The notes beneath the pieces were generated by a model. The model did not search any database and was not told the origin of the DNA. It worked only from the letters and a program-made list of their open reading frames with translations. From an uncultured Gammaproteobacteria bacterium (GTDB lineage Bacteria; Pseudomonadota; Gammaproteobacteria; Steroidobacterales; Woeseiaceae), in the NCBI GenBank assembly GCA_913063505.1, contig CAJXYT010000010.1, positions 1 through 39,576 of the forward strand: a stretch of 39,576 nt of DNA. The letters are read 5' to 3'. The translations under genes were made by a program, and so were the position numbers. Shown piece after piece: positions 28,253 to 37,701 of this stretch. The first letter of the stretch is position 1. Each line of letters begins with the position of its first letter.

Positions 28253-30136
28253 TTGTCGAGTACCAATCAGTTCTCACTACTTGTCCAGCGCCGTTTCTTA
28301 CCATTTTTCTCAACCCAATTTCTAGGCGCACTTAACGACAACATTTTTCGCAATGGACTTGTAACCCTAGTCACATTTCAGGGCATTTCGATCCTAGGTA
28401 TGGATCACACTATCCTGGCGAATGTCGCTGCCTTTTTATTCACCCTCCCGTTCTTTCTATTCTCAGCGACAGCTGGACAGTTCGCAGACAAGTATGAAAA
28501 GTCCATGTTGATGCGGCGTATCAAATTGCTGGAAATTGGCTTGATGTCTTTTGCGGCTATAGCGCTTCTAACTCGACAATATTCGTTACTGCTGTTCGTA
28601 TTGTTTCTAATGGGCTGTCAATCGGCACTTTTCGGCCCCGTTAAATACGCGTATCTCCCGCAGAAACTGCATACGGATGAGCTGGTCGGTGGAAACGCAC
28701 TTGTCGAATCAGGAACCTATATTGCAATTATCGTTGGCTTAATAATCGGCGTCGAGACAGTCGATTTCGAATCTGATCGACAAACCATTCTAGCCTTTGT
28801 TCTTGTTGCAGTATCTTCCATCGGGTACTTGACGAGTCGCCAAGTACCCGTTACAGAAGCCGCGGATCCAAGTCTTAAAATTAATTTTAATACCTGGCAG
28901 GAAACCTGGAACATCGTCAAATTCGCTCGCGAAGAAAAAAGCGTATTTATATCGATACTAGGTATTTCCTGGTTTTGGTTTTTCGGCTCAGCGATGACCA
29001 TCCAAATGCCAGCCTATGCCGCAGATATTATCAACGGTAATGAATCTGTTATTACAAGTTTGTTGGTCGCATTCGCGGTGGGCATCGGACTCGGAGCACT
29101 ACTATGCGAAAGAATGTCCGGTCACCGAATTGAGCTCGGCCTTGTGCCGCTTGGCTCTATTGGAATGAGTGTATTTGCCGTCGATCTTTACTTCGCGCAG
29201 CCTGCAGCTGCAGGAGCAGCCGTCGAATCTGTCGCCGACTTTATCAGTCGTTCTGGCGGTTGGCGCATATTACTCGATCTGGCATTGCTTGGGGTATTCG
29301 GTGGTTTTTATAGTGTACCGCTTTACGCACTAATGCAGAAACGATCACGTCGACAGCATCTCTCGCGTATCGTAGCCGCAAACAATATTCTCAACGCTCT
29401 ATTCATGGTTGGTGCCGTAGTTTTCAGCATTATCATTCTCAAATTAGGATTCTCAATTCCTGAGCTTTTTCTTTTCATCGCAGCATTGAATGCTGTGGTC
29501 GCTATTTATATTTACTCTCTGCTTCCCGAATTTCTTATGCGCTTCCTTGCGTGGTTGATCATCAATGTCGTTTATAGAATTTATCCATCAGGAGTCGAGA
29601 ACATTCCTAAGACGGGACCTGCTGTGGTCGTTTGCAATCACGTTAGCTTCATGGACCCAATAATTCTTGGCGGCTCTGTTTCTCGACCAATGCAGTTTGT
29701 GATGCATTACAAGATCTTCAAGATGCCCTTCTTAAGCTTCATATTTCGTAACACAAAGGCTATTCCGATCGCTTCCAAGAGTGAAGATACCGCCCTGATG
29801 AATGAGGCATTCGAGAAAGTGGATGCAGAGCTTGCGGCCGGCAATATCGTTTGTATTTTCCCGGAAGGCAGTCTAACTGATGATGGTGAGATCAAACGCT
29901 TCAAACCCGGCATTGAGAGGATCATTGAACGTCGGGCTGTTCCAGTTATTCCAGTTGCACTTGGCAGATTATGGGGAAGCTGGTTCAGCCGCCAAAAGAA
30001 TAGTGGTATTCGAACAATACCAAGCCGACTATTCACGCGTGTTCCGGTCATGTTCGGCGAACCGGTCCAGCCCGCGGACGCTTCTGCCGAAAAACTCGAG
30101 CTGTTAGTTAGGACTCTTCGGGGGGACTTGCGATGA
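28253..30136 (+). CDS. MFS transporter (LplT-like) fused to 1-acyl-glycerol-3-phosphate acyltransferase (PlsC-like); no AMP-ligase domain
   Basis: MFS N-terminus FSTQFLGALNDNIFRNGLVTLVTF; C-terminal PlsC motifs VVCNHVSFMDPIILGG (NHxxxxD) and CIFPEGSLTDDGEI (FPEG); TTG start. Confidence 0.9.
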   Translation: MSSTNQFSLLVQRRFLPFFSTQFLGALNDNIFRNGLVTLVTFQGISILGMDHTILANVAAFLFTLPFFLFSATAGQFADKYEKSMLMRRIKLLEIGLMSFAAIALLTRQYSLLLFVLFLMGCQSALFGPVKYAYLPQKLHTDELVGGNALVESGTYIAIIVGLIIGVETVDFESDRQTILAFVLVAVSSIGYLTSRQVPVTEAADPSLKINFNTWQETWNIVKFAREEKSVFISILGISWFWFFGSAMTIQMPAYAADIINGNESVITSLLVAFAVGIGLGALLCERMSGHRIELGLVPLGSIGMSVFAVDLYFAQPAAAGAAVESVADFISRSGGWRILLDLALLGVFGGFYSVPLYALMQKRSRRQHLSRIVAANNILNALFMVGAVVFSIIILKLGFSIPELFLFIAALNAVVAIYIYSLLPEFLMRFLAWLIINVVYRIYPSGVENIPKTGPAVVVCNHVSFMDPIILGGSVSRPMQFVMHYKIFKMPFLSFIFRNTKAIPIASKSEDTALMNEAFEKVDAELAAGNIVCIFPEGSLTDDGEIKRFKPGIERIIERRAVPVIPVALGRLWGSWFSRQKNSGIRTIPSRLFTRVPVMFGEPVQPADASAEKLELLVRTLRGDLR

Positions 30137-33100
30137 GCTTCTCGCGCCAATCGTGAAGCAGCTGATCCTGACTGCCAAACAACCCACTTGCAGCAGACCC
30201 ACCAAAGCTCAGCTCAAGTAGCTCTAGAAACCCGTTTCTCGCAACAGGAAGGTAAATCTTATGCGCCTCGTCCATCATGCCATTGCCCTGTACGATACCC
30301 GCACCTCGCAGTGCACGCGGCACGAATAACGCATCGAGCCAACTCAGCCCGGAATTCGACGAGCTTGCGCGGTGTAACCAGCGGGCAGTTCTAAAGTACG
30401 CACGTGACCCATTCAAGTCGAAGGCTATTTCATGAACATCTGATGGCAATTGCATGGTTGCCGCGCCGATCTGTCCCTCGGCGAGCCGGAACTGACTCGC
30501 TAGATTGTTATTGTCGATAAGGATTAGAATGTTTCCCCTGGGAGACGCACGCAGCAGTTGTATCCCCTCTGGTCCCTGCCACACCTGCTGCATGCCCCAT
30601 CTCTTATCCGGGTCATGACTCAGTAACTGAAGCGTGCCATCCTCTGTGCCTAAGTAGAGATCGCTCTCTCCAGCGAAAGTCATTCCGCTGAATATACTGG
30701 CCGAATCATACTCAGCAACAATTTCTCCATCGCTGACTTCTACGATTGAGACACGACCTGCACTCAGGAGTGCAACATATTCAGAGTTCGCTGAAAAAGC
30801 CATTTGTGAGACTTTCGCTCCCGCGATATTTACAACGTACGGAAGGGGCTCGCCGCTATCAGTTTTCCACAATCGCAATGAATTGTCCGCCGCGATGCTT
30901 GCGGCCATCGAGCCTGTTGGCGAAACATTCAATAGAACAACCTCGCTCGTATGCCCGACAAAACTGACATCATCGCTGATGTCAGCAATATCAGTTAACG
31001 AGGCATCGGGCGGTACAATATGCACATGTCCAGACGGATCTCCAATCACAAGGAACGCTCCATCCGGTGCGGCGACGATCGGACGGTCAGATGCAAAACC
31101 CCATATCGTATGTGACGCAGCCTGCGTTGCATCAACGGAGAGAACGCTGGGTACCGGAACCCGCCACACTCTCGCTTCGCCGGCAGTACTGCCAGTTAGT
31201 AAGACCTGTTCATCCTGACTGAAGGCTAGCAAATCCTTGCTCTGCTCATGCCTGCGCACACCGAGTGGCGGGCCAACCAACAATCCATCCGTACTGCTGA
31301 ATATTTGAAAGCCAGTCTCAGGACGCCCGGCAGCAACAATGTTACCTGAAGGAGAAAACGCCAATTGCCAATGCCCTGCGCCAAACTCCTCTAGCATCGG
31401 TTGCTGTGGATTCGCCACACTCCAAAGCGAAACTCCAACATTGGGGTACACGACGCCCATCGTCGAACCGTTCGCTGACAAGCTGATGGAGCCAGGCTGT
31501 GCTGGCAAGTCAAACTGACCCAGTAATTCAGTCGTTTGCATATCCCAAATACGAACCGCACGATCAAAGTCCGCGACTGCGACACGCCCTCCCGTTGCAT
31601 CAACCGCAACCAGCGCCGGAACACCTGCAACAATGACTTCTGCCACTACGATTGCGTCATCAAGACTCCATAGTTGGAATCGGCTATCCACGTCTCCGCG
31701 GCGCTCGACGAACAGATGTGAACGGTCAGGCGTCAGCACTGCCGTCGTACTCATGGCGCCAACTGCCAGACTCGAAATTTTGTCTCCGGTCGCTGTATCC
31801 CAGATATTTACAGTGTTTTGGGACGCCGTGATCAGTCGATATGCCGACGCGTCGAGTCCAATGAGAACTTCGCTTTCTGGCAATGCGATTGCACGGATTG
31901 GCTCAGCGAATGTCAAATCCCAAACTCGCGCGCTATCACTCTGCACTGCACGCGCCACGGCATACCGGCCGGACGGATCGAACCAGATATTGTCAGTCTC
32001 GCGCTCGACAGGATCGGGAATATTCAGTCCTCGTTGAAAATACTCAACCACGCCCTGTGAATTCAGTTTCAAGTTCCAGCCGACTAGCTGCCCGGCAACG
32101 CCAAGACTCTCGTCGCGGACACTAATGCTCCATGTACCACTTAGCGACTCACCTAAAAGATCGCGAAGTTGCTCAACGGTAATCTGTATGTCGTCATTAT
32201 CTGAGGCTCGCTCCATTCCCGGATCAATCTCTACAGTACGACCGGAAGGTGCTATAACTTTGATACGCAAGTCAGACAGTTGCGCATGGCTAATGGTGAG
32301 CGTGAGTCCTATGCGACTGACCGAGCCTTCACGATCGACTATCACCCGTCGAACAAGGGGACTGACCTCGAGAGCGGTCACCGACCATGCCTCACGTTGC
32401 TGCACTCCTTTTGGCGAATAGGAGAACTGGGAAATCTTGGCACCGACTGACGTCGTCAACACCATGCCACTGGCATCAAAAACCGTGGGCCCATCTGGCA
32501 TCGCAGGAAGAGTCGCTACGAGATAGGGATAGTCCTCGCTTACGAGTGACGCCGCTCGCTGACGCCGAACAGGGGTTGGCAGCACTAGCGCCTGAATCTT
32601 CGCCAAGAGCGCCGCATCTCGATCCTCGATTTGGACGGCCGCTCTCGACTGACGGTCCCAATAACCGGAGATAAATTCGTCGGCAAAACGCGATCCGTCT
32701 GGTAATTCGACAACCAGCGATGCGAGCTGTCCAATTTCCGATTCGTTGTCCGACGAACGAGCACGGCGCTCAAGGAAACCACGATATAAGTTGTCAGCCG
32801 TGTCGACATGGCCAGGAAAGGACCGGTAGTTTTCATATGCCGCCGAGGCCACTGGCAACTCTACCTCGTCAGAGGCGAGCACTCGAACGTACGGATTCGG
32901 TAACCATTGGGTATACCAAAACGGAATCATCGCGAACAACAACAGAACACCCACTACGATTACGGGCACTTTGAAATCTATGGATAGGTTCTCATTTGCC
33001 CATCGCGCTGTGAAAACCATTTCGTACAGCTTGTTGCGAACCTGAAGGTTACTCTCATCGTCTATGACCAACAGGCCGACTGCCATGAGTCGACGTTGAT

Positions 33101-34133
33101 GCTCGGACCCAAGATCAGCAGGAACCTCAACACCCTTGCGTACTTTTCCGTACAGGTTAAGCAGCCCTTCCCGCAACTTGCCATCATTCGCGACGATGCG
33201 ATGGATGTGACTCATGTGAGGTTCACTGTGCAATGCTGCGCGACCAGCGAGTTGCAAGTTCGCGATTCGATCGATCAGCTGCTCAATATTATCCGGGCTC
33301 GGCTCTCGCGCAACCGCTCGGGCAAGCTTCTGACTTAGGTATGGCTGCCCGCTTGTCCAGTAATAGATTCGATCCAGTGCGATCGCCGCATCGTCATGAT
33401 CCAAATTGAGTTCGGTAACGAATAATTCCAAATCTTTCCGTGAAAAATCGTTAAGCGAGACTTGCTGAGTAATATTAAATGGAGACAATTCCGCTTCTTG
33501 CATTAGACTTACTGGGTCGCACTCTCCAAGAAGCACGAAACTCAACCTCGAGAAATCCGGATCAGTCGTACGCGCATTGTGGGCCGCTCGAAAACTCGTC
33601 AGAAGCTGATCAGCGTGGGGCAAGTTCTCAATGCACTGAATCTCGTCGACGAAAACTACGATCGGCTCACTGACATTCGATAAAATGACTTCTGAATAAA
33701 ATTCAAAAAGCCTTTGACGGTTACTCAGAAAAGACTTGTCTTGCCACCACGGTTGTAAGTCGTAGCGAATTCGAAGTTGTCGCAATAATCGATACGCAAC
33801 ACTGTAGTACCAGCGGCCAGAATCGGTCCCACCATCGCGATCTCCGATCTGCGCGAGATCAATGATTGCAACCTTACTCCCCTGAGACTCCAATCGGGCT
33901 GCAGTTGCGGCGATGAGGCTCGATTTTCCGCTTCGGTCGGGAGCAACCACATGCGCGTATCGGCCGGATCTGACAGCATCATAAAGCTGATCATCAGCGC
34001 GCCGCCGAATATAGCCTGCGCGTACAGCGTGCAGCGGCACGCCGACACTAAAGAACTCGCCCATCGTGTCGGAATAAGCGCGCTTTTCATCACGATCTTT
34101 TTCAGTTGAATCCGCGGCCACACTGCATCTCAT
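30108..34133 (-). CDS. Large membrane-anchored multidomain protein: AAA_35/STAND-like ATPase + TM helix + proprotein-convertase P-domain + WD40 beta-propeller
   Basis: Walker A-like APDRSGKSSLI, Walker B IVVFVDEIQCI, AAA_35-type TSGQPYLSQKLAR; TM helix VPVIVVGVLLLFAMIPFWY; P-domain LTLTISHAQLSDLRIKVIAPSGRTVEI...LSGTWSISVRDESLGVAGQLVGWNLKLNSQ; many WD-like repeats (RVWDLTFAEP, NIWDTATGDKISSL, RIWDMQTTELLGQF, RLWKTDSGEPL). Start possibly at M24 (34064). Confidence 0.88.
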   Translation of the reverse strand: MRCSVAADSTEKDRDEKRAYSDTMGEFFSVGVPLHAVRAGYIRRRADDQLYDAVRSGRYAHVVAPDRSGKSSLIAATAARLESQGSKVAIIDLAQIGDRDGGTDSGRWYYSVAYRLLRQLRIRYDLQPWWQDKSFLSNRQRLFEFYSEVILSNVSEPIVVFVDEIQCIENLPHADQLLTSFRAAHNARTTDPDFSRLSFVLLGECDPVSLMQEAELSPFNITQQVSLNDFSRKDLELFVTELNLDHDDAAIALDRIYYWTSGQPYLSQKLARAVAREPSPDNIEQLIDRIANLQLAGRAALHSEPHMSHIHRIVANDGKLREGLLNLYGKVRKGVEVPADLGSEHQRRLMAVGLLVIDDESNLQVRNKLYEMVFTARWANENLSIDFKVPVIVVGVLLLFAMIPFWYTQWLPNPYVRVLASDEVELPVASAAYENYRSFPGHVDTADNLYRGFLERRARSSDNESEIGQLASLVVELPDGSRFADEFISGYWDRQSRAAVQIEDRDAALLAKIQALVLPTPVRRQRAASLVSEDYPYLVATLPAMPDGPTVFDASGMVLTTSVGAKISQFSYSPKGVQQREAWSVTALEVSPLVRRVIVDREGSVSRIGLTLTISHAQLSDLRIKVIAPSGRTVEIDPGMERASDNDDIQITVEQLRDLLGESLSGTWSISVRDESLGVAGQLVGWNLKLNSQGVVEYFQRGLNIPDPVERETDNIWFDPSGRYAVARAVQSDSARVWDLTFAEPIRAIALPESEVLIGLDASAYRLITASQNTVNIWDTATGDKISSLAVGAMSTTAVLTPDRSHLFVERRGDVDSRFQLWSLDDAIVVAEVIVAGVPALVAVDATGGRVAVADFDRAVRIWDMQTTELLGQFDLPAQPGSISLSANGSTMGVVYPNVGVSLWSVANPQQPMLEEFGAGHWQLAFSPSGNIVAAGRPETGFQIFSSTDGLLVGPPLGVRRHEQSKDLLAFSQDEQVLLTGSTAGEARVWRVPVPSVLSVDATQAASHTIWGFASDRPIVAAPDGAFLVIGDPSGHVHIVPPDASLTDIADISDDVSFVGHTSEVVLLNVSPTGSMAASIAADNSLRLWKTDSGEPLPYVVNIAGAKVSQMAFSANSEYVALLSAGRVSIVEVSDGEIVAEYDSASIFSGMTFAGESDLYLGTEDGTLQLLSHDPDKRWGMQQVWQGPEGIQLLRASPRGNILILIDNNNLASQFRLAEGQIGAATMQLPSDVHEIAFDLNGSRAYFRTARWLHRASSSNSGLSWLDALFVPRALRGAGIVQGNGMMDEAHKIYLPVARNGFLELLELSFGGSAASGLFGSQDQLLHDWREKLIASPPEES

Positions 34134-34282
34134 GAAAACAATTAATGTATTCTCTTTAATTATTCATGCGACTGCCAGTGCAAGACCATAAGAAATGAAA
34201 AAATAATTGCTGGAAAAGCACCTCCTCGGCCAAGTTTGGCCGCGGAACGCTAATCTTTCGGTATACTCGCGCAGCAACAACA

Positions 34283-34549
34283 ATGGACTTGAGGGAAGCA
34301 GTGAATTATTGCCATAAACACAACCTGGTCGCTCAATCATTGGTCGAAGCCGAAAGGACATTCGGAATTCGAGTTACTTTGCCAGCCGCCGATACTCTGC
34401 GGAATATTCTTGGAGAAAATTGGGAACAGGTGCATTGGTACGCGGGCGAAGCGGAGCGGGACCTTGCGTTCGAAAAAATGGCCGAACACCATGGATACTA
34501 TCGCGACACTGACGCACCAACTCAGGTACTTGAAAAAATATTGCGATAA
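34283..34549 (+). CDS. Small conserved-looking hypothetical protein (80-88 aa)
   Basis: Protein-like composition (MDLREAVNYCHKHNLVAQSLVEAERTFGIRVTLP...VHWYAGEAERDLAFEKMAEHHGYYRD); GTG at V7 has a good SD (GAGGGAAGCAGTG); divergent from the ATPase gene. Confidence 0.65.
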   Translation: MDLREAVNYCHKHNLVAQSLVEAERTFGIRVTLPAADTLRNILGENWEQVHWYAGEAERDLAFEKMAEHHGYYRDTDAPTQVLEKILR

Positions 34550-34627
34550 GAGATTATCGCAGTGCCGCATCGCGTGCGATTCCGGCGCCAATGATCGCCA
34601 GACCTTACTGAGGCGCGAAGCCTGCCT

Positions 34628-35902
34628 TCAGGGCCGTACCTGGCCCGTTCCGCGAACCACATACTTATAGCTGGTTAATTGTTCCGCGCCAACCGGGCCC
34701 CGGGCGTGTACACGCCCTGTCGCAATTCCGATCTCGGCGCCCATTCCGAATTCACCGCCATCAGCAAATTGCGTCGAGGCATTGTGCAAAACGATCGCAC
34801 TATCAACCGAGCAAAGAAAGTGTTCGGCGGACTCAGTATCACTTGCGACGATACTTTCCGTATGGCCCGAACCGTACTTGGCAATATGAGCAATCGCAGC
34901 ATCGATGTTATCGACTGCACGAATTGAGACAATCGCTTCGAGATACTCGGTCGACCAGTCACTCTCGATTGCGGGTATCGCCTGAGGTACGAGCGCAGCG
35001 ACAGTCTCGTCAGCGCGTATTTCGCATCCCGCCTCGCTCAGCGCTCTACACACCTCAGGCAGAAGACTCGCTGCTGCCTCGGCGTCAACCAACACTGTCT
35101 CGGCCGCTCCGCAGATACCGGTACGGCGCATTTTTGCATTCAATACCACATCGCGAGCAATCGATGGCTCTGCTGATGCATGCAGATAAACGTGACAAAT
35201 GCCTTCCAGGTGACCGATCACTGGCACTCGTGCCTCGTCCTGTACTCTTTTAATTAAGCTCTTGCCGCCACGTGGAACGATGACATCGATCCATTCAGCC
35301 ATGCTGGATAACAAGAATCCAACCGCTGCCCGATCACGTGTTCCAACCATCTGCAATGCGTTCTCATTAATGCCAGCAGATCGAAGGCCCTCCCTCATAC
35401 ATGCGTAAATCGCATGATTGGACTCGAAGCTCTCAGATCCGCCACGGAGAATTACGGCATTACCTGACTTCAAGCACAACGCCGCAGCATCCGCAGTCAC
35501 GTTTGGCCTGCTTTCGTAGATTATCCCGATGACTCCAAGTGGTACCGTAACGCGTTGAATATTGAGGCCGTTCGGACGATCCCACTCAGCAAGGATCCTG
35601 CCAACCGGGTCGGGTAACTCGCTGATGCAGTCGAGACCGGCCGCCATCGCCTCCACGCGGTCCTCATCCAACATCAGTCGGTCAAGCATCGCCGTGGTAA
35701 TGCCCCGGCTCTTGGCCGACATCATATCCACTTGATTTGCTTCTATAATCTTAGCCGCATTCGTGCGTATCGCGGCCGCAGCTGCTACCAGCGCCGCATT
35801 TCGCAGTTCCCCACTACACGTAGAAAGTTCAGAAAATGCGGATCGAACGGCCACTCCAAGCGCCGTCATTTCTCTCGCTATATCGAGTGATTCATTAGTC
35901 AT
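34628..35902 (-). CDS. proA: Gamma-glutamyl phosphate reductase (glutamate-5-semialdehyde dehydrogenase)
   Basis: VPLGVIGIIYESRPNVTADAAALCLKSGNAVILRGGSE, VPRGGKSLIKRV, EFGMGAEIGIATGRVHARGPVGAEQLTSYKYVVRGTGQVR. Confidence 0.97.
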   Translation of the reverse strand: MTNESLDIAREMTALGVAVRSAFSELSTCSGELRNAALVAAAAAIRTNAAKIIEANQVDMMSAKSRGITTAMLDRLMLDEDRVEAMAAGLDCISELPDPVGRILAEWDRPNGLNIQRVTVPLGVIGIIYESRPNVTADAAALCLKSGNAVILRGGSESFESNHAIYACMREGLRSAGINENALQMVGTRDRAAVGFLLSSMAEWIDVIVPRGGKSLIKRVQDEARVPVIGHLEGICHVYLHASAEPSIARDVVLNAKMRRTGICGAAETVLVDAEAAASLLPEVCRALSEAGCEIRADETVAALVPQAIPAIESDWSTEYLEAIVSIRAVDNIDAAIAHIAKYGSGHTESIVASDTESAEHFLCSVDSAIVLHNASTQFADGGEFGMGAEIGIATGRVHARGPVGAEQLTSYKYVVRGTGQVRP

Positions 35903-37019
35903 GATTGAACAACACCAATTCGTCTCGGTGAACCATCACGGATCGACCGCGGTAGCCGAGAACGTTTTCTATTTGATCGGATTGAACACCCGACAACCTT
36001 GACGCTTCATCACTTGAATACTCCGCCAAGCCCCGTCCAACGACTTTTCCCGACAGGGTCTTTAGTATGACAACGTCACCACGACTAAAGTCACCGGAAA
36101 CAGCGACGACGCCGACTGGCAACAAGCTGCTGCCGTCCCGAAGTGCCCCAATAGCACCGTCGTCAAGGCTCAACTCACCTGAGACATCAAGTACACCGGC
36201 AATCCACTGTTTTCGCGCTGCTGCTGGCGTTTCTGATGCGTTAAAGATAGTGCATCGACCGCCGTCTTTCAATGCTCGCAATGGACTGTCGATGACGCCG
36301 CTTGCGATAATCGTTATACACCCCGCATGCGTTGCGATTCCAGCGGCCTGTACTTTTGTCGCCATACCACCGGTGCCGACCCCCGATCGACTCTCTCCGG
36401 CCATCGACAGAATATCATCATTTATGGCGGCGACTTCCAGGATATGTTTCGCATCCGAATTGCTGCGCGGATCAGTGGTATACAGTCCGTCGACGTCTGA
36501 TAGTAATATCAAAGCATCCGCCATAACGAGTTGGGCGACACGAGCCGCTAATCGATCATTGTCGCCATAACGAATTTCTTCGGTCGCGACGGTATCGTTT
36601 TCGTTGATGACCGGAACCACCGACCAAGCGATCAATTTACCCAAAGTACGCCGTGCATTCAGGAAGCGGCGCCGATCCTCAGTGTCATCCGGCGTGAGAA
36701 GAATCTGAGCTACCGTGATGCCATGACGACTAAACGCTTCCTGGTAAGCGTGGACTAACTGCACTTGCCCGGCAGCCGCGGCGGCTTGCAAGTCCGGAAG
36801 TTTCGCCCGTTGTTTGTTGATCCCCAGCACCGAGCCGCCAATCGCAATGGCGCCGGACGATACGATAAGGACCTCATGCCCATTGTTGGATAAATCAGCG
36901 ACATCGTCCGCCAGTTTGTCCAGCCAGGCACGATTCAGTTCGCCAAAGTCATCAACCAAGAGTGATGAGCCGACTTTGACAACCAATCGACGGTAATTCG
37001 AAAAATTCAGCCCGGACAC
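35895..37019 (-). CDS. proB: Glutamate 5-kinase with C-terminal PUA domain
   Basis: RRLVVKVGSSLLVDD, IVSSGAIAIGGSVLGI, VPVINENDTVATEEIRYGDNDRLAARVAQL, LLSDVDGLYTTDPR; C-terminal PUA; overlaps proA by 8 bp. Confidence 0.97.
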   Translation of the reverse strand: MSGLNFSNYRRLVVKVGSSLLVDDFGELNRAWLDKLADDVADLSNNGHEVLIVSSGAIAIGGSVLGINKQRAKLPDLQAAAAAGQVQLVHAYQEAFSRHGITVAQILLTPDDTEDRRRFLNARRTLGKLIAWSVVPVINENDTVATEEIRYGDNDRLAARVAQLVMADALILLSDVDGLYTTDPRSNSDAKHILEVAAINDDILSMAGESRSGVGTGGMATKVQAAGIATHAGCITIIASGVIDSPLRALKDGGRCTIFNASETPAAARKQWIAGVLDVSGELSLDDGAIGALRDGSSLLPVGVVAVSGDFSRGDVVILKTLSGKVVGRGLAEYSSDEASRLSGVQSDQIENVLGYRGRSVMVHRDELVLFNHD

Positions 37020-37022
37020 AGG

Positions 37023-37544
37023 CTAGCCAACGTGAAGGTGCTGACGGTCAAACGACGTCAGCGTAACTTCGCCTTTGGAAACCGCAACTGTGCCGCTGCG
37101 AGCGACAGCGGAGATTTCGCCAATGTCAGCCGCTTCAGAGACGAATGCATCAATGTCTTTGACCCTACCGGTCAACTGAACGGTGCAGCTTATCTGCGCT
37201 TCATCAAGGATTTCTGCGCCGAATTGTTTTACGAGTGTCATGACTCGCGTCAGTCCGCCGGCACCCAGTTTGATCTTGACGATAGCGAGTTCGCGTGCAA
37301 AATGTTCACCAAGCGTCATATCGTGAATGTTCACTACATCGACGAGTTTTGCCAGCAGTGCATTCAACTGTGCTATGGCCGCGTCAGAGCCGGATACGAC
37401 CAGTGTGACACGCGAAACACGAGGATCGTAGGTGGGCGCAACATTCAGCGTCTCAATATTGTAGCTCCGCGATGAAAACATGCCTGTCATACGCGTCAAA
37501 GCGCCGACTTCGTTCTGTAAAAGAACTGATATTGCGTGCCGCAT
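37023..37544 (-). CDS. ilvH: Acetolactate synthase small (regulatory) subunit
   Basis: MRHAISVLLQNEVGALTRMTGMFSSRSYNIETLNVAPTYDPRVSRVTLVVSG ACT domain; start at 37544 preferred over 37589. Confidence 0.95.
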   Translation of the reverse strand: MRHAISVLLQNEVGALTRMTGMFSSRSYNIETLNVAPTYDPRVSRVTLVVSGSDAAIAQLNALLAKLVDVVNIHDMTLGEHFARELAIVKIKLGAGGLTRVMTLVKQFGAEILDEAQISCTVQLTGRVKDIDAFVSEAADIGEISAVARSGTVAVSKGEVTLTSFDRQHLHVG

Positions 37545-37701
37545 GGATTTTAGATCCTGCCTAATATGAAGGATTACAAATGAAACCATTTTGGTCTCTA
37601 ATTACCGCGGATATTGTCGCAGTTGTTCGAGTATTGCAATGCCATAAAAATTAGTAAACACTCGCGCAAAATCCGTAACTTATGCGAAAGTTTGCAATCT
37701 G

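Noticed and set aside
31633-32421. Several + strand ORFs opposite the ATPase-WD40 gene
   Set aside because: Antisense shadows of a GC-richer CDS; the minus-strand ORF has clear domain motifs
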